Shown: piece after piece, positions 39,253 through 48,317 of the stretch
Numbering within the stretch: position 1 is the stretch's first letter
Layout of the letters: every line of letters starts with the position of its first letter
From: Pontibacter litorisediminis
GTDB lineage: Bacteria > Bacteroidota > Bacteroidia > Cytophagales > Hymenobacteraceae
DNA: 64,000 bases
Reading direction: 5' to 3'
NCBI RefSeq assembly: GCF_029360645.1
Contig: NZ_JARDUA010000003.1
Span: 124,001 to 188,000, forward strand
The notes under the pieces: model-generated
Told to the model about the DNA's origin: nothing
The model's database searches: none
What the model saw: the letters and a program-made list of their open reading frames with translations, nothing else
Made by a program: the position numbers and the translations under genes

Positions 39253-42219
39253 TTATGATGGCAAAACAAAATAAAATATTGTTTTTGTGCCATGGTTATT
39301 GTAGAAACTTATGTTCCCCTCCAATTTGCGGCTTAACGACTGCACAAGCTTCAGCCCAAACGATTGCCCCTGCTGCTGCTTTTCGAAAAAATCCACTGGT
39401 AACCCGCGGCCATTGTCGCTGATGGTGAGGGTATATTGCACCTCATCGTGCTTCACCAACTCGATGCGTAGCAACCCATGCTCACCGCCCGGGAAAGCAT
39501 ACTTTAAAGTGTTAGATACCAATTCGTTTACGATCAAGCCCAGGGTGATAGCGGCATCCACGTCAACCTTTGTGAAAGGTATATCCAGTTCCAGCCCGAC
39601 CCTATCCATACTTACGCCATATGAGGCATAAAGGCTCTCGCAAATCTCCAGAAAGTATTCCTCCAAGTTTATCTGCTCCAGATCGTTGTGGCGGTAGAGG
39701 CGCTCGTGCAGCAGCGACATGGAGCGTACCCGGCTGCGCAAGGCCTGCATCACCTCCTGCGCGCCCGTGTCCTGCACGTGGCGGGCCTGCAGGTTCAGCA
39801 TGCTGATCACAATCTGCAGGTTGTTTTTTACCCGGTGATGAATCTCCTGCAGCAGGATTTCCTTCTCTCTGTTCTGGCGCTCCAGCAAACGGGTACGGTG
39901 GTCCACCTTCAGTTCCAGCAGGGAATTCATCTTAACCAGGCTCCGCTCGCGCAGGCGCACGACACTCAGCACTGCCCCGGCTACCACCACCAGTAGCAGC
40001 CCGATAAACCACTCGCGGCGCCAGATGGGTGGCACAATAGAGAAGCTGTATGTGAGCGGCTCAGGTGTCCAGTCGCCGTCGTAGTTGCGGGCCAGCAGCT
40101 CAAAGGTGTAATCGCCCGGCGACAGGTTCGCATAGGTAGTATAGGAGCGTTCCGTTACCTGCGACCAACTGTTGTCGTAGCCTTTTAACCTGTACCGGTA
40201 CATTACCTGCTCGGGGCCAGACAGCGAAATGCCGTGGAAGTTGAAAGACAGGTGGTTCTGTGTATAAGCCAGGCGAGGGTTGTCAGGCAAACCGGTAAGG
40301 CTGTCTATACTGTAGCCTAGCGCCTGCCAGTCGGTGGGGTTGGCGTAGAGCAGCACCTCTGTTAGCACCAGCTTAGGGTAAGATGGGCGCTGTCGGTCCA
40401 GGTGGGGCAGGTAGCAGGTAAGGCCCTTCGTCGTGCCAAACCACATGCGCCCGTCCGGCGTCTGCAGCATGGCGTTGTCGCATACCTCCTGACCTCTGAA
40501 GCCGCTGGGGCTCGTGTATGTGCGGTAATTGAACTTGCCTTGCTTGTGCAGCAAAGGCAGCTCAACCTTTAGCAGCTCACGGTTGGTGGCTACCCACAGG
40601 TTATCGTTGGCATCGGCATAAATGGATTTTATAGCTTCGTTTGGCAAGCCGCTTTTAGAAGTATAAAGTGTGGCCTTTTTCCCCTGGAGCAACAACAGCC
40701 CGTTGTTAAAAGAGGCAAAGTATAAGTTGCCGTGCCTGTCTTCGGTAATGGAGCGGACTTCTGTCAGGCCCAGGTCTTTCAACTCCTGCGGCAGCACCAG
40801 CTTTCCCTGCTCCACCAAAAAAGCTCCCTGTGCGGCCCCTACCCACAGCCTGTCCTGGCTATCGCGGAAGACGGTGTTTGCCTTAAGGGGACCGCCGCTA
40901 AACGGTATGTGCTTTAGGGAGTCCTGCTCCAACACCACCAGGCCGCCTGCCGTGGCAAAGTATAGCTTGCCGTCTGGGCCGGCCGCCCCATGATAAACAT
41001 CAGGGGAGGGGAGGCCTTGGGCGGCGGCATAGCGCTTGGGGGCGCCCTTGCCCAGGCGCCAGATGCCGTTGCTGGAGCTTATCCACATCTCATTGGCCAC
41101 CGGCAGGAAATGATACAGGGTGGCGCCGCGTGGCCAGGGGGTTGAGTTTTGCCACTCCGGCCCCTGCGGCTGCATTCGGGCAAGCTCTCCCTCATCTGTC
41201 CCGAACCAGAGTGTGCCGTTGCTATCCTGGCCAACCGCTGTTATGCGTGGCTCCGATATGGTGGCAAAGTCGAAGAAGTGCACAAACCAGGGTGCCCTAT
41301 ACTGTTGCAGGCCGTAGCCGTTGGTGCCTATCCACACGTTCCCTTCTGTGTCGGAGGCCAGGGCTGTGATGCGGCTGGTGCGAAGGCCGCTGCGGCGGGT
41401 TATGTAGGTAAAGCCGCTGCCGTCATACTTCAGCAGGCCGTTGCGCAGCATGCCTATCCAAAGGTTATTGCTGCTGTCGTGGGTAAAGCTGGAGATATGG
41501 CTGTCGTTTAGCTGCCCCGGTAACCGGATCAGGCGCAGCGAGTCGCCTGCTTTTGCCAGTCCCTGGGCGGTGCCTATCCATACCTGGCCGTCCTTGTCCG
41601 TGGTGATGGCCGTGACTTGGTTGTGCGGGAGGGCGCTTTCAGCAGCGGTATAGTGGGCTACTTCGTTGCCGGAGACCCGGTAAACCCCATTTTGCAGCGT
41701 GCCGGCCCAAAAGTCGCCGGACGCAGTAGAGGCGATAGCTGTATAGTGGTCATCGGGTAAGGCTTTATACTTCTCAATGCTGGAGTCGGTGATGTAAAAG
41801 ATGCCGCTGTCGGTGGCCAGCCAGATGTTCCCTCGCCGGTCTTCGCAGATACTGTTTACGGCCTGCGCCTGCAGTCCATGTCCCGGCCCATACTGCTCAA
41901 ACGAGAAGCCGTCGAAAAGCTGCAGCCCGGCATCAGTCGTGCCGATCCAGAGGCGCTGACGACTGTCGATAAACAAGGTGGAGATGTTGTGGCTGCTCAG
42001 GCCGTCTTCCTTGGTATACGTAAGAAAGTCGATGCCATTAAAACGGCTAAGGCCGGCGCGTGTGGCCAGCCACAGAAAGCCTCTGGCGTCCTGCTCTATG
42101 GCCATCACCTGCGACTGCGGCAAACCCTGCTCCAGCGTCCAGCTGCGGATGTTGTACTGTTGGGCAGAGGCGGCGGCAGTAACCAGTAACAGAAAAAAAG
42201 TTATGCGCAGAAAGTACAT
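39253..42219 (-). CDS. two-component-regulator-propeller histidine kinase (HisKA_2 type)
   Basis: This 988-residue protein starts at ATG 42219 (MYFLRITFFLLLVTAAASAQ, a signal peptide). Residues about 25-640 form a periplasmic double beta-propeller of Reg_prop blades, each with a GNVWIGT or GQVWIGT turn, followed by a Y_Y_Y domain (about 650-725, ending in the YNYDGDWTPEPLTYSFSI-like strand) and one TM helix at about 736-757. The cytosolic part has a HisKA_2 dimerisation helix with the phosphoacceptor His in EIHHRVKNNLQ (about 793) and an HATPase with VNELVSNTLKYAFPGG. It passes phosphate to the LytTR regulator next door. The ligand is unknown; in Bacteroides similar proteins sense oligosaccharides. 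Confidence 0.93.
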   Translation of the reverse strand: MYFLRITFFLLLVTAAASAQQYNIRSWTLEQGLPQSQVMAIEQDARGFLWLATRAGLSRFNGIDFLTYTKEDGLSSHNISTLFIDSRQRLWIGTTDAGLQLFDGFSFEQYGPGHGLQAQAVNSICEDRRGNIWLATDSGIFYITDSSIEKYKALPDDHYTAIASTASGDFWAGTLQNGVYRVSGNEVAHYTAAESALPHNQVTAITTDKDGQVWIGTAQGLAKAGDSLRLIRLPGQLNDSHISSFTHDSSNNLWIGMLRNGLLKYDGSGFTYITRRSGLRTSRITALASDTEGNVWIGTNGYGLQQYRAPWFVHFFDFATISEPRITAVGQDSNGTLWFGTDEGELARMQPQGPEWQNSTPWPRGATLYHFLPVANEMWISSSNGIWRLGKGAPKRYAAAQGLPSPDVYHGAAGPDGKLYFATAGGLVVLEQDSLKHIPFSGGPLKANTVFRDSQDRLWVGAAQGAFLVEQGKLVLPQELKDLGLTEVRSITEDRHGNLYFASFNNGLLLLQGKKATLYTSKSGLPNEAIKSIYADANDNLWVATNRELLKVELPLLHKQGKFNYRTYTSPSGFRGQEVCDNAMLQTPDGRMWFGTTKGLTCYLPHLDRQRPSYPKLVLTEVLLYANPTDWQALGYSIDSLTGLPDNPRLAYTQNHLSFNFHGISLSGPEQVMYRYRLKGYDNSWSQVTERSYTTYANLSPGDYTFELLARNYDGDWTPEPLTYSFSIVPPIWRREWFIGLLLVVVAGAVLSVVRLRERSLVKMNSLLELKVDHRTRLLERQNREKEILLQEIHHRVKNNLQIVISMLNLQARHVQDTGAQEVMQALRSRVRSMSLLHERLYRHNDLEQINLEEYFLEICESLYASYGVSMDRVGLELDIPFTKVDVDAAITLGLIVNELVSNTLKYAFPGGEHGLLRIELVKHDEVQYTLTISDNGRGLPVDFFEKQQQGQSFGLKLVQSLSRKLEGNISFYNNHGTKTIFYFVLPS

Positions 42220-42433
42220 TATCCGTTTCCATACAAATAAGCCCAGGTGGCGGGTGAGTCTTTGCAAGTTCCAACACAAAGGCGGTTAAGTATAGTTTGC
42301 TTACGCAGGCAAGACTAAAAAGTATAGCGATACGGGTTACATTTTATTGGCGACAAGAAGAAACTTCCGCGTGAACAGCCTGCATTTAGCGGGTAAGGGG
42401 AGCAAGTCAGGATTTTAGGATACCTTTGAAGTA

Positions 42434-42441
42434 TAAATTTG
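42434..42441 (+). promoter_or_regulatory. candidate -7 box for the GT2 gene (TAAATTTG)
   Basis: TAAATTTG fits TAnnTTTG and overlaps an AAGTATA copy at 42429. The -33 region (TTTTAG near 42413) is only weakly similar to TTTG. Confidence 0.4.
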
Positions 42442-42503
42442 GCCGGGTACGTTAACCCATTGTAAAAAGAAACAAGGATAATTGCCGCTTTTACCGAATT
42501 ACT

Positions 42504-43280
42504 ATGCCTGTTAAACTTTCTGTTGTTGTCATCACCTATAACGAGGAGCGCAACATTGCCCGCTGCCTGGAGTCTGTGAAGAATGTGGCGGATGAGGTAG
42601 TGGTGGTGGACTCCTACTCCACAGACCGCACCAAAGAGATTTGCCTGCGTTACGGGGCCAGGTTTACGGAGCATCCCTTTGCCGGACATATCGAGCAGAA
42701 GAACTATGCGCTCGCAGAGGCTGCTTACCCGCACGTGCTCTCGCTGGATGCGGATGAGGCCCTGAGCCCGGAACTGGAACAAGCGGTGCTGGAGGCAAAG
42801 AGCAACTGGCAGGCCGATGCCTACAGCATGAACCGCCGCACCAACTACTGCGGCAAATGGATCCGCCACTCCGGCTGGTACCCCGACACGAAAGTGCGCC
42901 TGTTCGACCGCAGCAAAGCCGTCTGGGGCGGCGAAAACCCGCACGACAAGATCATCCTGAGCAAAGGGGCTACCTTAAAGCACCTGCCCGGCGACCTGCT
43001 GCACTACTCTTACTATACCGTGTCCCAGCACCTGGGGCAGATAAACAAGTTTACGGATGCCTCGTCTACGGCTATGTTCCGGAAAGGAAAGAGAGCGACC
43101 TGGAGTGCTCTGTTGTTCAAGGCGCCTTTCCGCTTCTTTAAATCATACATCCTGAAGCGTGGCTTCCTGGACGGGAAAGAAGGCTTCTATATTGCCATCA
43201 CCTCGGCCTTTGTCGTGTACACCAAGTACATGAAGCTGCACATGCTGCAGCAGGATCAGGAGGACAAGACCTCTTTGTAA
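42504..43280 (+). CDS. family 2 glycosyltransferase (WaaE/KdtX-like)
   Basis: This 258-residue GT-A fold transferase has KLSVVVITYNEERNIARCLE at the N-terminus and metal-binding DAD at 82-84 (SLDADEALSPELE). The following NYCGKWIRHSGWYPDTKVRL segment is typical of the LPS-core glucosyltransferase branch related to KdtX/WaaE. It has no TM helix in the core but ends with a hydrophobic/basic stretch (FKSYILKRGFLDG) that could be membrane-associated. It lies tail-to-tail with a GT4 gene, overlapping it by 25 bp. The acceptor could be lipopolysaccharide core. Confidence 0.9.
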   Translation: MPVKLSVVVITYNEERNIARCLESVKNVADEVVVVDSYSTDRTKEICLRYGARFTEHPFAGHIEQKNYALAEAAYPHVLSLDADEALSPELEQAVLEAKSNWQADAYSMNRRTNYCGKWIRHSGWYPDTKVRLFDRSKAVWGGENPHDKIILSKGATLKHLPGDLLHYSYYTVSQHLGQINKFTDASSTAMFRKGKRATWSALLFKAPFRFFKSYILKRGFLDGKEGFYIAITSAFVVYTKYMKLHMLQQDQEDKTSL

Positions 43281-44353
43281 ATCGATAAGGTTTTAAGCGC
43301 TGTCTGCTGCTTGGTGAACTCAAGTACTTTTTGAGAGGCGTTTTCTACCAGCGTATCACGAAGGTCTTGATTACGCAGTACCTGTAGGCATTTTTGCGCC
43401 AACTCTCCCGGAGACTTAACAGGGGCTAACATGCCGGTTACGCCATCAATTACCATTTCTGGGATTCCTCCTGCATTGGTGGCCACAACAGGAGTACGGC
43501 ACGCAAAGGCGTTCAATACGCTGTTCATCAAACCTTCCTTTAGGGTGGTGGTAAGAAAAAGATCCAACTCGGGAAGCACCTCGCTCACATTAGTCAGGAA
43601 GCCCGTAAATATCACGTCTTCCTGCAGGCCCAGCTTGGCCGTGTATGCTTTTATCTCTTGCTCCAAAGCGCCGCTCCCTATGGCGAAGTATTTCGCCTTT
43701 ACCCCATTCTGCTTTAGCAAGTATGCGGTGTCCAGAAAGGTAAAATAGTCTTTGTGTTTGTCCAGCGCCGATACATTCCCGATCAGCGTATAGCCTTCTC
43801 CAATGTTATAGGTGCTGCGCAAAAAAGAGGCATTCTGTCTGTTGTAGCGCCTGAAGTTCTCCAGCTCAATGCCGCTGTGCACGGTTACGCACTTGCCGCC
43901 GTCAGCTATGCTCTCTGCCATCACCCTTCGAACATTGTTGGCTACGCAAATGATGCGCTTGACGCCTCTGTAGTTGTACTTAAAAGTAGAAAGCGGATTT
44001 GTGCCGATGCCGAACTCCACTCGCCGGCTAAGAACGAGGTCTGCCTGGGCACCCATGAGGTGGGCAAGCACACCTAAGGTGTGAGCCAGGCTGGAGTGCA
44101 TGTGTATAAGCTGTATGCCGTTCGCGTTCACATACTGTTTTAGACGCAGCGCACTTAACGGCAGGAGGGGCTTAGCAAAAGAAAGGGATAGGTGAGGGAT
44201 GTTGTGCTGCTGGCAGTAGGCTTCGAAAGCTGAGCCAGACCGGCAGGCGACATAGTTGTGCACCTGCTGCTGCTGCAACTCCTCTATCAGGTAGGCGATT
44301 TGTTGCTCGCCTCCTCTCCATGTCTTTTCGGATGCTATGTGTAGTACGTGCAT
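43256..44353 (-). CDS. family 4 glycosyltransferase
   Basis: This is a 365-residue GT-B protein of the GT4 family. The N-terminal HVLHIASEKTWRGGEQQIAY loop binds the acceptor. The second half holds the nucleotide-sugar site, with YTLIGNVSALDKHKDY, VIFTGFLTNVSEVLPELDLF, and the E-x7-E element LKEGLMNSVLNAFACRTPVV. It probably acts in LPS or exopolysaccharide synthesis. The 3' end overlaps the convergent GT2 gene by 25 bp, which is unusual. A -7-like TACTTTTG lies at 44402-44409 on the minus strand. Confidence 0.92.
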   Translation of the reverse strand: MHVLHIASEKTWRGGEQQIAYLIEELQQQQVHNYVACRSGSAFEAYCQQHNIPHLSLSFAKPLLPLSALRLKQYVNANGIQLIHMHSSLAHTLGVLAHLMGAQADLVLSRRVEFGIGTNPLSTFKYNYRGVKRIICVANNVRRVMAESIADGGKCVTVHSGIELENFRRYNRQNASFLRSTYNIGEGYTLIGNVSALDKHKDYFTFLDTAYLLKQNGVKAKYFAIGSGALEQEIKAYTAKLGLQEDVIFTGFLTNVSEVLPELDLFLTTTLKEGLMNSVLNAFACRTPVVATNAGGIPEMVIDGVTGMLAPVKSPGELAQKCLQVLRNQDLRDTLVENASQKVLEFTKQQTALKTLSIYKEVLSS

Positions 44354-44656
44354 GTGCTGTTCAGTCAGTTGTTTTTACAAGGATAAGGGACCTTGTTTCT
44401 GCAAAAGTACCACAAAAACGATTTATGGGTGGATTTGCACAAAAACTTCACCCTGCAAGCCTCATCCGACGTAAAAACCTAAAACCATGCGGTTTCGCCT
44501 GGGTGACCTTATCGTGCCGAAAAGAAAATATTGCTCGTGTGTGGTAAGGCCAACTGCAACCCTGAGGCGCCAAGCGTGGTATGTAATTAAAATTCCTATA
44601 TTTGCGTTTAACGCGCGATGGAGGACTTCACCAAAGTACAAAATCCATTAAAGTAG
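44354..44656. other. 303-bp divergent intergenic region with a -7 box
   Basis: It holds the GT4 promoter region on the minus strand and, for the plus strand, TATATTTG at 44597-44604, a match to TAnnTTTG, giving an ECF sigma leader of about 45 nt. A reading frame at 44320-44547 (plus) has no protein features. Confidence 0.5.
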
Positions 44657-45250
44657 ATGAGCGATCAAACAGGTAAACAGCTGAGTAAGGAGGAAAAGGA
44701 CGCACGGTTCGAGGCCGAGCTGTTGCCCGTGCTCGACCCTCTGTACAATTTTGCCTACAGGCTCACCCTAGACGAGGACGACGCCAACGACCTGGTGCAG
44801 GAGACTTATCTAAAGGCATATCGCTTTTTTGACTATTTCGAGCAAGGAACTAATGCAAAAGCATGGCTGTTCCGAATCCTGAAGAACTCCTTCATTAACG
44901 AGTTCCGGAAAAAGAGCAAGCAGCCCGCCAAAGTGGACTACAGCGAGGTGGAGGGATACTACAACTCCGACGATGTAGAGGGCGAGAGCGGCGTGGCTTC
45001 CACCACCGACATGCGCACCGAGAGCGTGCAGGACCTGATCGGTGATGAGGTGGCCAGCGCCCTGAATGCACTTCCCGTTGACTTCAGGACCGTGATCATA
45101 CTTTGCGACCTGGAGGGCTTTACCTACGAGGAGATGGCCAAGATCCTGGACATCCCGATCGGTACTGTCCGCTCAAGGCTGCACAGGGCCCGGAACTCTT
45201 TGAAAGAGAAGTTGGAAAAGTATGCGAAAAGCATGGGATATAACAGTTAG
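44657..45250 (+). CDS. ECF RNA polymerase sigma factor (RpoE/SigR-like)
   Basis: This 197-residue group 4 sigma has region 2 with LYNFAYRLTLDEDDANDLVQ and AYRFFDYFEQGTNAKAWLF, a variable acidic middle (YYNSDDVEGESGVAST) and region 4 with YEEMAKILDIPIGTVRSRLH. The next gene encodes a small protein with the zinc-anti-sigma motif, so activity is probably controlled by redox or envelope signals, as in the RsrA/SigR pair. The operon may continue into gmk and nadD (spacing 27 and 6 bp). Confidence 0.94.
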   Translation: MSDQTGKQLSKEEKDARFEAELLPVLDPLYNFAYRLTLDEDDANDLVQETYLKAYRFFDYFEQGTNAKAWLFRILKNSFINEFRKKSKQPAKVDYSEVEGYYNSDDVEGESGVASTTDMRTESVQDLIGDEVASALNALPVDFRTVIILCDLEGFTYEEMAKILDIPIGTVRSRLHRARNSLKEKLEKYAKSMGYNS

Positions 45251-45277
45251 AGAAGACATTTAAGAGTTTGAGCAAAG

Positions 45278-45559
45278 ATGGAATCAAAATTTACAGAAGC
45301 GTATCCGAAAGCACCAGATGAGGTGAGGGAGGCAGATTGCGAGAAAGTGTCCGGTATGCTGGACCTGATGATTGACGGTGAAGCCTCCGCAGAGGAGCAA
45401 ACATTCTTTAACCACCATATTGAGGAGTGTGTCAGCTGCTTCGAGAACCATCAGAAGCAAAAGCTCTTGAAAGGGTTGGTGTCAGGCCACCTGAAGCGCG
45501 TGATTGTACCACAGAGCCTGGTGCAGTCGATAAAAGCGAGGATTCAAGAAACGTTATAA
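45278..45559 (+). CDS. zinc-binding anti-sigma factor (ZAS domain)
   Basis: This 93-residue protein has the H-x3-C-x2-C zinc motif at about 48-55 (HHIEECVSC) within an anti-sigma-type helix-turn region: CEKVSGMLDLMIDGEASAEE. It lies 27 bp after the sigma factor gene, the usual sigma/anti-sigma order. It has no TM helix, so it is soluble, like RsrA. Oxidation or zinc loss would release the sigma factor; this mode of action is by family. The C-terminus ends in SIKARIQETL. Confidence 0.9.
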   Translation: MESKFTEAYPKAPDEVREADCEKVSGMLDLMIDGEASAEEQTFFNHHIEECVSCFENHQKQKLLKGLVSGHLKRVIVPQSLVQSIKARIQETL

Positions 45560-45565
45560 CCCCTA

Positions 45566-46150
45566 ATGCAAGGCAAGATTATTATCTTCTCGGCTCCCTC
45601 CGGAGCCGGTAAAACCACTATTGTAAAGCACCTGCTCAGCATCAACCCTAATCTGAGCTTCTCCATTTCGGCCTGCACCCGCGACAAGCGCGGCCGCACC
45701 GAGGAAAACGGCAAAGACTACTACTTCATCACCCCGGAAGATTTTAAGAAAAAGATCGCCAACGACGAGTTCGTGGAGTGGGAGGAAGTATACGAGGGCG
45801 CTTTTTACGGAACGCTGAAGTCTGAGATAGAGCGCATCTGGAAAAGCGGCAAGCATGTGATACTGGACGTAGACGTAAAAGGAGGATTAAGCATAAAGCA
45901 TTTTTACAAAGAAAGAGCGCTGGCTGTTTTCGTAAAGCCACCAAGCATAGACGAGCTGGCCAAGCGCCTGACGGCCCGCAACACCGACTCGGCCTCCAGC
46001 ATCAGTAGCCGCGTGTTCAAGGCCAAGTTCGAGCTCGGGTTCGAGGACCAGTTCGACGAGGTGATCGTGAACGACGACCTGGAGCGTGCCTGCACTGAAG
46101 CCGAGAAACTGGTAAATGATTTCCTAAAGTCAGAACCTGCGATTGTATGA
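45566..46150 (+). CDS. gmk: guanylate kinase
   Basis: This 194-residue enzyme phosphorylates GMP to GDP with ATP. The P-loop APSGAGKTT is at 10-18, the GMP-binding stretch is SISACTRDKRGRTEENGKDY, and the lid segment includes RNTDSASSISSRV. The size is normal. Its start lies 6 bp after the anti-sigma gene, and its last 4 bp (ATGA) overlap the start of nadD, indicating translational coupling. Confidence 0.97.
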   Translation: MQGKIIIFSAPSGAGKTTIVKHLLSINPNLSFSISACTRDKRGRTEENGKDYYFITPEDFKKKIANDEFVEWEEVYEGAFYGTLKSEIERIWKSGKHVILDVDVKGGLSIKHFYKERALAVFVKPPSIDELAKRLTARNTDSASSISSRVFKAKFELGFEDQFDEVIVNDDLERACTEAEKLVNDFLKSEPAIV

Positions 46151-46719
46151 AGGTAGGGCTGCTGTTCGGCTCCTTTAACCCCATCCACATCGGGCACCTG
46201 ATACTTGCCAACTTCATGGCCACCAACACCGATCTGGACACGGTCTGGCTGGTGGTGTCGCCGCAGAACCCGTTTAAGCCCAGCAATACGCTGCTGCACG
46301 AGTTCGACCGGCTACACATGGTAGGCCTGGCAATAGCAGACAACCCGAACCTGGGAGTGTCGAACATCGAGTTCAGCATGCCCAAGCCGAGCTATACGAT
46401 TGACACGCTGACGTACCTGCAGGAGAAGTACCCTAGCTACGAGTTTGTGCTGATCATGGGGGAGGATAACCTGCCGCTGTTCCCGAAGTGGAAGAACTAC
46501 GAGAGCATCCTGGCCTACCACAAAGTATACGTGTACCCGCGCTCCGGCTCTGTGACCACCGAGCTTCCGGACATGCCCGGCATCACGTTCGTGAAAGCGC
46601 CTATCCTGGACATCTCCGCCACCTTTATTCGGCAGTGCATCCGAGAGGAGAAAAGCATCAAGTACCTGGTGCCCGATGAGGTAGCCGAGTACATCAGTGT
46701 GCACAAGCTGTATCAGTAG
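46147..46719 (+). CDS. nadD: nicotinate-nucleotide adenylyltransferase
   Basis: This 190-residue enzyme adenylates nicotinate mononucleotide in NAD synthesis. The nucleotidyltransferase signature GSFNPIHIGH is at 8-17, the motif near the C-terminus is ISATFIRQCI, and the WLVVSPQNPFKP segment follows the family. It overlaps gmk by 4 bp and is closed by a strong bidirectional terminator at 46757. Confidence 0.96.
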   Translation: MKVGLLFGSFNPIHIGHLILANFMATNTDLDTVWLVVSPQNPFKPSNTLLHEFDRLHMVGLAIADNPNLGVSNIEFSMPKPSYTIDTLTYLQEKYPSYEFVLIMGEDNLPLFPKWKNYESILAYHKVYVYPRSGSVTTELPDMPGITFVKAPILDISATFIRQCIREEKSIKYLVPDEVAEYISVHKLYQ

Positions 46720-46756
46720 TACCTGGCAAAAGATCCAAAACCTTATACTTGTTACA

Positions 46757-46794
46757 AAAAGAAGCCCCGCAACATACATTGCGGGGCTTCTTTT
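46757..46794. terminator. bidirectional terminator between nadD and frr
   Basis: A perfect 16-bp stem (46757-46772 with 46779-46794) has A- and T-runs at its ends. TATACTT copies flank it at 46743 and 46793. Confidence 0.93.
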
Positions 46795-46847
46795 ATACTT
46801 TGGAGAAAGTGGTTTGTCCTTCGTCCTTCAGTCTTTTTCTAACAGCG

Positions 46848-47411
46848 TTAGATCGTCATGATCTCTGCCTCTTTCTTAGAGAGCAGCTCATCTATCTTTA
46901 CGATGTACGAATCGGTCAGCTTCTGCACCTTGCCTTCCGCGTCACGCACGGCGTCTTCGGCGGTGCCTTCTTTCTGCAGCTTCTTCAGCGTGTCGTTCAC
47001 ATCTTTGCGGATGTTGCGGATAGCTACCTTGCCAGACTCCGTTTCGTTTTTTACCTGCTTTACCAGGTCGCGGCGGCGCTCCTCGGTCAGGGCCGGGATG
47101 TTCAGGCGCACCGCGTCAGCCTCCTGCTGCGGGTTCAGGCCTAGGTCACTGTTCTTGATGGCTTTGTTGATCTCGCCCAGCATGTTCTTCTCCCAAGGCT
47201 TGATAAGCAATGTGCGCGCATCCGGTGCCGCAATGTTGGCTACCTGAGAGATAGGGGTTGGCGTGCCGTAGTAGTCCACGCGCAGGTGCTCGACCATGGC
47301 AGGAGAGGCCTTGCCCGCTCTGATTTTGGTTAGCTGTGCGCCGGTGTGCTGCACCGCCTTCTGCATAGACTCTTCTGCCTCGCTTAGGTAAAACTGAATT
47401 TCTTCCGTCAT
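46848..47411 (-). CDS. frr: ribosome recycling factor
   Basis: This 187-residue protein dismantles the post-termination ribosome with EF-G. The typical N-terminal MTEEIQFYLSEAEESMQKAV, RAGKASPAMVEHLRVDYYGT, the ISQVANIAAPDARTLLIKPW segment and the KDVNDTLKKLQ helix are all present. The ATG at 47411 fits. It follows pyrH by 55 bp, a common pair; both are read from the minus strand. Confidence 0.98.
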   Translation of the reverse strand: MTEEIQFYLSEAEESMQKAVQHTGAQLTKIRAGKASPAMVEHLRVDYYGTPTPISQVANIAAPDARTLLIKPWEKNMLGEINKAIKNSDLGLNPQQEADAVRLNIPALTEERRRDLVKQVKNETESGKVAIRNIRKDVNDTLKKLQKEGTAEDAVRDAEGKVQKLTDSYIVKIDELLSKKEAEIMTI

Positions 47412-47466
47412 ATCGGTTTACTTATTGAGTTCTTAAATACTTTGGGCAAAAATAGTAAATAAAATT

Positions 47467-48237
47467 TTATCCGTTCTTTGTGCCCGACTGCATCTGGTCC
47501 ACCGTCTTCTTCAGCGTGTCGCCCAGGTCGTCCATGCTTACCAGAGTGCCTACTTCCTCGCCCTGTACCAGGCGCTTCAGGTTGCCGGCCGTGTTCATGT
47601 CAAACACGATGATTGGCAGGCCGTTCTCCTTGCAAAGCGTAAAGGCAGTCATGTCCATTACGTTCAGGCCCTTCTCAAACACATCCTTGAACGAAATGTT
47701 TCTGTAGAACACGGCATCCGGGTCTTTCTCCGGGTCAGCAGAGTAAATACCGTCTACGCGGGTGCCTTTCAGTACTACGTCGGCCTCAATCTCGATGGCT
47801 CTCAGCGATGCTGCTGAGTCGGTGGTAAAGTACGGGTTGCCGGTGCCGGCACCAAAGATAACCACGCGGCCTTTCTCCAGGTGGCGAACGGCGCGGCGGC
47901 GGATGTATGGCTCGCATACCTGCTGAATGTTGATGCCCGACAGCAGACGGGTATAGACTCCCAGCTTCTCCAGGGCGCTCTGCAGCGCCATGCTGTTGAT
48001 AACAGTGGCCAGCATGCCCATGTAGTCGCCCTGCACGCGGTCCAGGCCCACCTGCTCGGCCTGCACGCCTCTGAAAATATTGCCTCCGCCAATCACCACG
48101 GCCACCTCTACACCAAGGCTGGCTACTTCTTTTATCTCTTGGGCATACTGCAGCAGTCGGTTAGAGTCAATGCCATACTGCTGTTCGCCCATCAGTGCCT
48201 CGCCACTCAGCTTCAGCAAAATTCGTTTATACTTCAC
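47467..48237 (-). CDS. pyrH: uridylate (UMP) kinase
   Basis: This 256-residue hexameric kinase phosphorylates UMP to UDP. It shows the amino-acid-kinase fold with [15 protein letters not shown], the GGGNIFRG loop, [16 protein letters not shown], and [15 protein letters not shown]. The start is GTG at 48237 with a fitting N-terminus; no nearby ATG exists. The second codons overlap an AAGTATA copy (48226). It is followed by frr. Confidence 0.97.
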   Translation of the reverse strand: MKYKRILLKLSGEALMGEQQYGIDSNRLLQYAQEIKEVASLGVEVAVVIGGGNIFRGVQAEQVGLDRVQGDYMGMLATVINSMALQSALEKLGVYTRLLSGINIQQVCEPYIRRRAVRHLEKGRVVIFGAGTGNPYFTTDSAASLRAIEIEADVVLKGTRVDGIYSADPEKDPDAVFYRNISFKDVFEKGLNVMDMTAFTLCKENGLPIIVFDMNTAGNLKRLVQGEEVGTLVSMDDLGDTLKKTVDQMQSGTKNG

Positions 48238-48278
48238 GGTAAACTATCTGTATAGGTTATGGATTCTTTTTACACAAC

Positions 48279-48304
48279 AAAGCGGCCACCGTGGCAGCCG
48301 CTTT
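48279..48304 (-). terminator. weak terminator after the biotin-carrier gene
   Basis: AAAGCGGC (48279-48286) pairs with GCCGCTTT (48297-48304), with a further CCAC/GTGG-like pairing in the loop. The minus-strand 3' side reads GTTGT rather than a T-run. Confidence 0.5.
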
Positions 48305-48317
48305 CGCAAATCTAAAG

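Noticed and set aside
44320-44547. 75-codon plus-strand ORF
   Set aside because: It overlaps the GT4 start and the promoter region and has no features.
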